Assembly: GCA_030844895.1 (NCBI GenBank)
Contig: CM061225.1
Coordinates: forward strand, 107,150,688 to 107,214,687
DNA: 64,000 nt
Direction of reading: 5' to 3'
From: Ambrosia x helenae
Taxonomy: Eukaryota > Streptophyta > Magnoliopsida > Asterales > Asteraceae
This document shows, in pieces, positions 56,660 to 64,000 of the stretch. The number at the start of each line of letters is the position of its first letter. Position 1 is the stretch's first letter. The notes below the pieces were generated by a model. That model searched no databases, was not told where the DNA came from, and was given only the letters and a program-made list of their open reading frames with translations. A program made the translations under genes and the position numbers.

Positions 56660-56983
56660 GTTGATAATTATGAGGGTTAATTATTATGAGGGGTTGAAAG
56701 GTCTCACATTTAACATGTATTATAGGTTGTATTTTGTGTTCTAAAACTTGGACATAAGGGTAGAATTGGGATAAGATTTTAGGATGTGAGGTGTTGGATT
56801 ATGTTAAATTTACTATTCTACCCTCCTAAATGTCTTAATTATCACAACTATGCCTATAATACCCTTAAATTTGTTGTTTAAATATGTTGTACATATTGCT
56901 TGTTAAGTTGTATGAAAATACAAATTATCATGTTGTACATCGCTCCTCCTTAATAAGATAAAAAATATAGATATAGATATAGA
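56660..56983 (-). mobile_element. Helitron 5' end fragment
   Basis: This segment is collinear with the 5' regions of Helitrons A, B, C and F (ggttgaaaggtctcacattt, ggataagattttaggatgtg, ataatacccttaaattt, cctccttaataagata). It ends aaaaaatatagatatagatatagat, that is TCTATATCTATATCTATA on the minus strand. No CTAG end is seen to its left within the copia LTR stub, so it is truncated there. It is closest to the copy at 25210-25473. Confidence 0.6.
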
Positions 56984-58692
56984 TAATTCAAATAATAATT
57001 AAACAAACTTAATTATTATTTTACTCGTTTACTCCTTTGACTTTAGCCTTTAGAGCTGATATCGCTACAATTTTCACATCAATGTTGTGTCATTCAGATC
57101 TCAACTCAAAAGCTTAATGTTAAATATTCTTAATTCATTTGTCTCTTCAGTCAACCAGAATTGGTGGCAAAAGTAATATAAACAAGTCAAAGTTCACCTC
57201 TAACTAAAAGTGTATATATGTGCTTGAAAGACTTTTAAGTGATGACTCTATGCTCATAGAGGACTAAGTCTAAACCAAAGTATACGTTATAATTTAGAAA
57301 ACGTACCACATACCGCACTGTAAACGAATTAATTGATATTTCGAAACTAAAAAACCGCTGGCTCTCTGCTGTTAAAGTTTACCCAAGTCAAAGTCCACCA
57401 CTAACTACAAGTATTGGGTAGTTAAAAGACTTTAAGTGATGGCTCTCTGCTGTCAAAGTTTGAAGACTCAAGTCTAAACCAAAGTATAAGTTGTAATTTA
57501 GAAAATTTAAGTAACAATATTCATCGTTATTTATTAAAAAATTGTAATTTTAAATTTTGCATTGTAAAAGATGTTACACAAGCACACCAATTGCAGAAGT
57601 TTTTGGATGAATCGTCTCAAGCTATGGGACATAGACAATAAAACAACTGCTACGTTTTTTCCATAAGCCTATATTATGTCAACCCTTAACTTTTTTAATA
57701 TTTTTTTTTAAAATTAATTATTTAATTTAGTTAAACATTTAATAAATAAAGTAAACTAAAAGTTTTCTCGATCAGCTTCAAGTAAAGCAGCATTCTGTTC
57801 TATGTAATGGTGGCAATGCCAATTTGGGTTGCCAATTGTTGGCAATGGGTCAAACCTGTAAAATTTAAATAGCTACAATAAAACTGATTAAATTAATTAA
57901 AATAGCTAAAATGAAACTCATTAAATAAATCAAAACCCACCAACAAGTGTAGGCGAGTAGGACAAGTCCGACCCAATCGGTTTTAACATGAAAAGAAAAA
58001 ATTACCTGTTTTAATCCTCAACCCATTTTGGCCCGTTTCTCAGCCTGATCCAACCTGTTCTGATATACACATGGACTTTGGAGGGTCAATTCAATATTCC
58101 TAAACTGTGCATTTTTTGGTTGCATCTTATATTAAAACACTTACATTCTATGTCGTAATCGGCCTCAATTTCACATTTAGAATCCAATTTGTTTTTCATT
58201 TATGGATTATTCTAACAATCTAATCAGAAAAAATCTAACAGATATATAGATCTGTTTCTAACATTTTCGTTTAATGTGAGAGAACAATTAAACTGCTTTC
58301 TTTTCTCACCATTATCGCCTTTTCTTTTTTCATTTGATCCGAACAAAATAACCCCAACAATAAATTACTTAGGATCATATTATAAAAATAATATATGCAA
58401 AAAAAAAAAAAAAAAGATATGACAGGAAAGTTGACATGATAAAAAGCTGATAGGAAATGAATTATGTCAGGAAAGTTGGGGTGCAACATACTGTACCCAG
58501 CTGAGCTGGGGTTACAAACAAGTATGTGTGTGGCTATGAACTCTTGGTAGACTTTGACCCGTGACTATTAATCTCCAGTCAACTCTTGAAAGATATGATC
58601 GATCACATCTAAATTAAATATATAACATTATTTGTTTCTTTTAGTCCTATTGTTATACATCCTCCTCTGAAACTGAAACTGAACTTCCAAAC
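56984..58692. other. Upstream region of the receptor-like-protein gene
   Basis: No gene seen. 57185-57305 and 57390-57510 are related (aaaccaaagtata.gtt.taatttagaaaa; aagtcaaagt.cacc.ctaact; gatg.ctct.tgct), a local duplication. An A18 run lies at about 58399-58415. aaatatataacat at 58614-58626 is a TATA candidate about 70 bases before the ATG at 58693. W-box-like ttgac occurs at 58433, 58552 and 58577, as often near defence genes, but the motif is too short to mean much. Confidence 0.45.
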
Positions 58693-61402
58693 ATGAAAAT
58701 TACCAATTTTCTTGTAATCCTTTTTACATTGTTGTTGTTCCTGCAAAGATTTGGCTTAAGCAACAACATGCTTATGATCACTTCTTCAAATGTTACATGT
58801 ATCGAAAGAGAGAGGCAATCCCTTCTTGCAATCAAACATAGCCTCATAGACGAAGATAATCTTCTGTCAACATGGAGCGGAGTTGAATGCTGCAAATGGT
58901 GTGGAGTTGGGTGTGACAGTCGAAATGGTCATGTTGTCAAACTTGATCTTCGGGCTCAAGAATCTTTGTTCAGCTCATATAATGACAAATGGCTCGCAGG
59001 TAAGTTAAGTCCTTCGTTACAGAATCTGAAGCATTTGCGTTATTTGGACTTGAGCATGAACTCTTTCTCTGGAAATATTCCTGAATTTTTAGGATCATTT
59101 CAACATTTGGAATACCTTAATTTGTCAGCCTCATTTTCTGGAGGAGTAGTTCCTCATCATATAGGAAATCTCTCAAGGTTACAATATCTTGATCTTAGTT
59201 ATTTTTTTTACACAAATGATGGTTCGTCATATATCTTCGGTGCACCTATATTGGATGATTTGGAATGGGTGTCTTCACTATCATCATTAAGGTACTTGGG
59301 TTTATCAGGGATACCCATTCTTTACCATACTGATTGGTTCCATCCAATTACCATGCTCCCTTCTTTGCTTACACTGAACCTGGCATGTTGTGATATCACA
59401 AATATCCCTTCTGTTAAATTCATCAATTTCACATCTCTTCATTCACTTGACCTCTCTGGGAATTACATCAATTCCACCATTCCTCTCTGGTTATCAAACC
59501 TTACTGGCCTCATGCATCTACACCTCCATGAAAACCACTTCCATGGTAAAATTCCTGAGTTTATTGGAATGTTCAATCATCTTGTTCATCTGCAACTTTC
59601 TGAAAATAGCTTTTCTGGTCCTATTCCCCAAAGCATTGGACTACTCTTCAGGCTTGAAGACCTATATCTTACTTGGAATCAATTGAGTGGGAACATTCCT
59701 ATGAGTGTGGGACAACTTTCAAAGCTCAAGAATCTTGATCTCTCCTTCAATTCATTGGTTGGTGTTCTTTCTGAAACTCACTTCATCAAGCTAAAGAATC
59801 TGAATAATTTGGTGTTGGTAGGAAATTCGTTAGTGTTGAATTTGAGCTCTCGGTGGATTCCTCCCTTCCAACTGCGGATATTTGATGCAAGTTCCTGCAA
59901 CATCGGACCCCACTTCCCAAATTGGCTACAAACACAGACACATATTCAGAGACTAAATCTTTTTAACTCGAGTATTAGAGATACAATACCAAAGTGGTTT
60001 GAGAACATCATGTCTAATATTCGTTACCTGGATTTGTCAAATAACCATATCAGTGGCAAATGTGACCTTGAAGATGAACTCAAACAAATTTGAGGGATCA
60101 CTAGCTACATTTCCGTCAAATGTGCAGATTCTGGATCTCTCAGACAACTTACTGTCAGGACATGTTCCTCAAACAGATGGAAGAATGAACCCAAGACTGC
60201 AAGTTGTTAATCTCTCAAAAAATCGTTTCAACGGAAGCATTCCAGTACACTTATGCAAGCTTCCTAGAATCTGGGTTTTGGATTTATCACAAAATAAGTT
60301 TTCTGGGAGGCTTCCTAGCTGCTTAGGTAATTTGACTAATTTGCAAGTGATGGATGTTTCAAATAACACTATAACCGGTGTTATTCCAAGTTCATTTGGT
60401 TCTCTTACAGAACTCAAGTCACTGCACTTGCACAACAACAGATTTGAAGGGAATCTTCCACTGCCTTTACACAATTTGACGAGCTTGGTCACACTGGATT
60501 TAGGGAACAATTCTTTAACAGGTAGAATCCCTTTTTGGATTGGAGAAAGCCTATCATACCTTAGAATCTTGAATCTCCAATCAAATAAGTTTACTGGTAA
60601 GATTCCACTACAACTTTGTCAACTCAGTGCTCTTCAACATTTAAACTTGGCACAAAATAACATAAGTGGTACGATCCCTCGTTGCTTCAGTAATTTAAGC
60701 GGTATGATCAATAATTCATATGACTTTGGATACGTGGGTGTTGAGTATGAAGAAAATATGTTGGCTTACATCAAGGGAATTCAGTTGGTGTACACCAGGA
60801 CACTACAGTTTCTCACAACCTTGGACATCTCAAGCAACAACATTACAGGAGAAATTCCAGATGTTTTGATGAACCTTGTGGGATTGAAGAACTTGAATCT
60901 TTCAAGAAACCAACTAAAAGGACAGATTCCAAGACTGATTGGAAATTTAAGTCAAATCGAATCTTTAGATTTGTCAATGAACATGTTGTCTGGTAGGATT
61001 CCTCAAAGTTTGACAAGCTTGAACTTTTTAAGCTACTTAAACCTATCGTTCAACAATTTATCTGGTGCAATACCGGCTGGAAATCAGCTCCGGACTCTTG
61101 CAGACCCCTCTATTTATAAAGGGAATGATGACCTATGTGGGCCACCAGTAAAGAGTTGCATAGGAAATAATTCATCACAAAATCATGTTGTTGAAGATGA
61201 GGTTCAAGATGATGATGAAGGCCTGTGGTTTTATTTTGGCATGGGCCCAGGGTTCGTTGTTGGACTCATGGGACTACTTGGGAGTTTGCACTTCATTAGG
61301 TGGTGGAGGGTAGTTTACTTTAAGATGCTTGAAAATGTTTACGGTTGGCTAACAGTATCAGTTCTAGTGAATCTTGCTCGCCTAAAAAGGAAGTTTTCCT
61401 AA
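58693..61402 (+). pseudogene. LRR receptor-like protein (EIX2/Cf-type RLP), one frameshift
   Basis: Frame 1 (58693-60093) has a signal peptide (MKITNFLVILFTLLLFLQRF), an LRRNT cap with CIERERQSLLAIKHSL and the paired-Cys/Trp WSGVECCKWCGVGCD, then LRRs of the plant extracellular LxxLxxLxLSxNxxxGxIP type. Frame 2 carries on from about 60070 to 61402 with more LRRs, a loop-out island (SNLSGMINNSYDFGYVGVEY ... YTRTLQFLTTLDIS), the cap PSIYKGNDDLCGPPVKSC, an acidic spacer (EDEVQDDDEGLW), one transmembrane helix (FGMGPGFVVGLMGLLGSLHF) and a short basic tail without kinase. Frames part between ISGK (60060) and NVTLKMNSNKFEGS; a few bases seem missing. Without the shift it would be about 900 residues. 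Such proteins sense microbial or developmental ligands with SOBIR1-type kinases. Otherwise well preserved, so recent loss or assembly error. Confidence 0.88.
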
Positions 61403-62020
61403 GGAGCAGGTAAATTTTTAAATTGATAAAATTAGATAATAATAAAATTTATTCCATAATTACATATATGTGTAGCTATAGATTTATGCACTGACTTATT
61501 ACTAAAATTCTGGTATTTGTAGATACCATTCTCCAGTGGATGCGTTAAGGGACGGTGAACTTACATCATGTGTTAAAGTTTGTACCAAGAAAAGTTGTAT
61601 TAGAACTGTGTGTTTCATAGCAAAAATATGTTATTTAACGTGTTTTCTCATTGATAATACTCTTGTTCTGTTGAATAAAACAATTGTTAGAACAGATGTA
61701 ATATTAAATTATATTCTAGTCAAATTTATGTGGAAAAGCCTTGTCAACAAGCGCTTACTTAGTAATTTATGCAAGTTCCAAGGCCACCACCGAACTAAAT
61801 GTATTGACCCAAACATGTTATGTATGTGGCCAACAGCTATATTGTGCTATAGCCTCTGGTCTTTGATTAGTTCTGTCGGTTGAGTAGATGAACAAGTGTA
61901 CAAAACTTGAGATATTTTGTTAATAAATTTTAATGGGTAAATCTGTAAAAAAAAATTGGCTATTGATTGGAAAGTGTAACAGAAATTAGTTCCTTTTCGG
62001 ATTGGAGTAATGGAAATAAA
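61403..62020 (+). other. 3' region of the receptor-like-protein gene
   Basis: After the stop, GGAGCAG|GTAAATTTT (61407-61419) and TTTGTAG|ATACC (61518-61527) could be a 3'UTR intron, as known for related RLP genes. Polyadenylation-like aataaa sits at 61673-61678. The 115-codon frame at 61536-61883 has no motif and I do not count it. Confidence 0.4.
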
Positions 62021-62403
62021 TAATCCCAACTATTGACTATTGGCCAATAACGTCCCAACTATGAAAATAACCACTAGCGGTCCCAACTTTCGACATATTG
62101 GCCACCAATGGTCCCGGTTAGTCTGATCACTAACTCCGTTAGTGCGATGCTGACGTGGCATGACACGTAAGATGCCACGTAGGATCATTTTTGCCACCTA
62201 GGATGCCACGTAGGATCATTTTGCCACTTAGGATGCCACACAGGATCATTTGCCACCTAAGCATGCCACTTCAGCATCACACTAACGCAGTTAGCCTCAG
62301 TTAGTTTGGGACCATTGGTAGCCAATATGTCGAAAGTTGGGACCGCTAGTGGTTATTTTCGTAGTTAGGACAGTTATTGGCCAATAATCAATAGTTAGGA
62401 CTA
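62021..62403. repeat. Palindromic MITE with about 140-bp inverted arms and a tandem 30-mer core
   Basis: Left arm TAATCCCAACTATTGACTATTGGCC... and right arm (inverse) TAGTCCTAACTATTGATTATTGGCC... pair for about 140 bp (ataaccactagcggtcccaa, ctttcgacatattggc, actaac.c.gttagtg.gatgctga). The core holds three copies of ggatgccacgtaggatcatttttgccacct (about 62170-62265). No target duplication is evident. It is MULE or foldback-like. Confidence 0.75.
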
Positions 62404-62513
62404 TGGTGTTGGTCAAAATTTTATTGTTAACCTTTCGGTTAACAAATTTTGATTGGTGAATGTATACAAGTGATCCGAGGTGAAAGAAACAATATAAATC
62501 ATGGGGTTAAGAA

Positions 62514-63239
62514 TAGGGCTGTTCAAAACGCTCGGCGCTCGCTGATCGCTCGCCGCTCGTTCGATTTTCCGCTCGTTTACAAACCGAGCCGATCGGCTCG
62601 GCTCGGTTTGTAAACGAGCCAAGCACGAGCAAAGGTCCGATCGGCTCGGTTCGGCTCAATATAATTTTTATTAATTTATTATATATATAATTATATATAT
62701 ACACATTAATTACAATTATATTTATAGTTTTATACATGTCACTCTATTGGGTTTGGCTCAATATCTGTATATATACAATTATATTTAGAGTTATTAGCCC
62801 AGTCAACCCAATGATAACTTAACACTAAGTTTAATTGTAAAACCCTAAGTCGTGAAAAAACAAGGATGACCTTATATTCCCATTAGTTGTCCACTATCAA
62901 TCATCCCCCGTTATCAACCTACGCCACAGTGCGACAATTGTTATCTGTAGTATGCTCATCACCTCACTGGCCTCAACTATAGTCTCAATGTCGAACGGTC
63001 GAACCTCAGTCATCACTAGGCAGCAAGAATATTAAAGGAAACATCCAAATTTATGGTTTTCCGAAAACATTCGCCGCTCGTCGCTCGCTCGATGCTTGCT
63101 AAAAAAAATGTGCGCTTGAACAATGCTTGCTCGGTTTCCGGATCAATTGTAAACGAGACGATCGGCTCGGTTCGGTTTGTAAATGAGCCAAGCACGAGCA
63201 AAGGCCCGCTCGGATCGGCTCGGCTCGTGAACAACCCTA
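62514..63239. mobile_element. hAT-like GCTCG-rich element, TSD GTTAAGAA
   Basis: Ends TAGGGCTGTTCA (62514) and TGAACAACCCTA (63239). GTTAAGAA is repeated exactly at 62506-62513 and 63240-63247. The arms carry gctcggctcggtttgtaaac, gagccaagcacgagcaaagg in both halves, inverted. The 400-bp AT-rich middle shows no ORF. Same family as 40263-40792. Confidence 0.92.
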
Positions 63240-63466
63240 GTTAAGAATGGTAGGAGGAGAGTAAAACAGGATCCAAATATTGAATTAGAGCCTTACAGGG
63301 CTAGCTTTTTAATTCCCTTCTTACTCATAAACTTATTCCAATTTACTGGACCAAGGTCCACTTAGATAGCCCATTTAAATATGATTTTGTTAGCCCAAAT
63401 AATTAATTATAACCCGTTTGTATACCTGATTAAGATCAAATGATTGATTGCTTCTTGTTGCTTCGC

Positions 63467-63643
63467 CAGTGGCGGATCTAAAAACATTTTTCAGTAGTAA
63501 CGTTTTTCATTTTTTTTCATTTTAGTAGCAACGTTTTTCAAATTTCGTAAAAAAAAACCAAATTTTCCACTAATTTTCCACTACGCACGCGAAGTTGAGC
63601 CGCAACGTCCGCACCCCCTCCCCATGAACTAGATCCGCCCCTG
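63467..63643. mobile_element. Short hAT MITE, TSD TGCTTCGC
   Basis: CAGTGGCGGATCTA (63467) and TAGATCCGCCCCTG (63643) are inverse ends with one mismatch. TGCTTCGC is exactly repeated at 63459-63466 and 63644-63651. 177 bp. The CAGxGGCGGA terminus is typical of hAT MITEs. Two internal copies of agtagtaacgtttttca / agtagcaacgtttttca. Confidence 0.92.
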
Positions 63644-63895
63644 TGCTTCGCCACCTGCATCACCAATAATTCTCATTGTTGAGTATTAGTCCGTTGGTAA
63701 AGTTCTAATTATATTATGATATAAAGATTTATATAAATTACCATTGAAGATTTATTAGCGTTAGCGGGTCATTAGCATCCAATCGTCTCATGTTTAGCTT
63801 AGTTACAACATTTTAACTCATTTCCTCTATACCCTACCATTTATGACATAACTAATATCTAATAAAACCTATACAAAACAAATGGAGCACCTGTC

Positions 63896-64000
63896 TAGGT
63901 GTGTTCATGAGCTGAGCCGAATCAGGGCAAGCTCAGGCTCGGCTAGGATTTGAAATCGAGCTGAAAATCTAACCTCGATCTCGGCTTGGTTTTTAACCGA
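63896..64000. mobile_element. Third GCTCG-rich hAT-like element, cut by the window edge
   Basis: It begins TAGGTGTGTTCATGAGCTGA and continues with gctcaggctcggc and gatctcggcttgg, the same style as the elements at 40263 and 62514. The right end and its duplication lie outside. Confidence 0.6.

Noticed and set aside
61536..61883. 115-codon ORF after the receptor-like protein
   Set aside because: No similarity recalled and composition like the surrounding 3' flank.
1..64000. CRISPR arrays, bacterial operons or a defence island
   Set aside because: Introns, LTRs, LINEs, MITEs and plant gene families show a plant nuclear genome; no spaced identical repeats of CRISPR type.

Overview
This window is eukaryotic nuclear DNA from a eudicot plant. 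It is AT-rich, genes have GT-AG introns, and most of the sequence is transposable elements. An Asteraceae genome is my best guess (composition of repeats, a NAM-associated SANT protein of a type I remember as abundant there), but that is inference from memory. No family search could be run.

Host genes. Three ordinary loci are visible: the 5' half of a type II phosphatidylinositol 4-kinase gamma gene (minus strand, 1-808, running off the left edge, with a 5'UTR intron); a two-exon pentatricopeptide-repeat gene like Arabidopsis At1g13630 (minus strand, 6170-8776, C-terminus shortened); and a leucine-rich-repeat receptor-like protein gene (plus strand, 58693-61402) broken by one frameshift. A NAM-associated/SANT gene, probably ORF1 of a PIF/Harbinger element, lies at 1944-3330 with two frameshifts.

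Helitron province (about 12.9-35.2 kb). Six Helitron 3' ends (GC-rich hairpin plus CTAG) are present, and five of the six Helitrons can be given a 5' end. Three minus-strand Helitrons are nested like Russian dolls: 25474-29169 lies inside 23204-29176, which lies inside 14347-29185, each inserted at the same AT step of its host's 5' terminal TTATCTTATT. A fourth (plus strand, about 14865-22273) sits inside the outermost one, and another (29628-35176) lies just to the right. None shows Rep/helicase coding sequence. Each carries a different decayed host-gene fragment with introns kept: CLPTM1-like, PIE1-like HSA domain, bHLH, tubulin-tyrosine-ligase-like, and a hydroxypyruvate-reductase (HPR3)-like pseudogene. 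MITEs, a deleted LTR element and a truncated RTE LINE have inserted within them.

Retrotransposon province (about 35.5-57 kb). A decayed copia element and a copia LTR fragment precede an L1-type LINE (from about 39.35 kb to at least 53.4 kb). The LINE was interrupted first or second by a 530-bp hAT MITE (8-bp target duplication) and by an 8.3-kb LTR retrotransposon (5-bp target duplication). That LTR element has 2.6-kb near-identical LTRs, a tRNA-Met primer site, an intact gag ORF and no pol: a gag-only, non-autonomous element. Its LTRs contain two tRNA-like Pol III promoter modules. A minus-strand copia LTR and a Helitron 5' end follow.

Right end (61.4-64 kb). Four short inverted-repeat elements lie here, two of them with exact 8-bp target duplications. 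The window holds no operon, CRISPR array, rRNA or intact tRNA gene.
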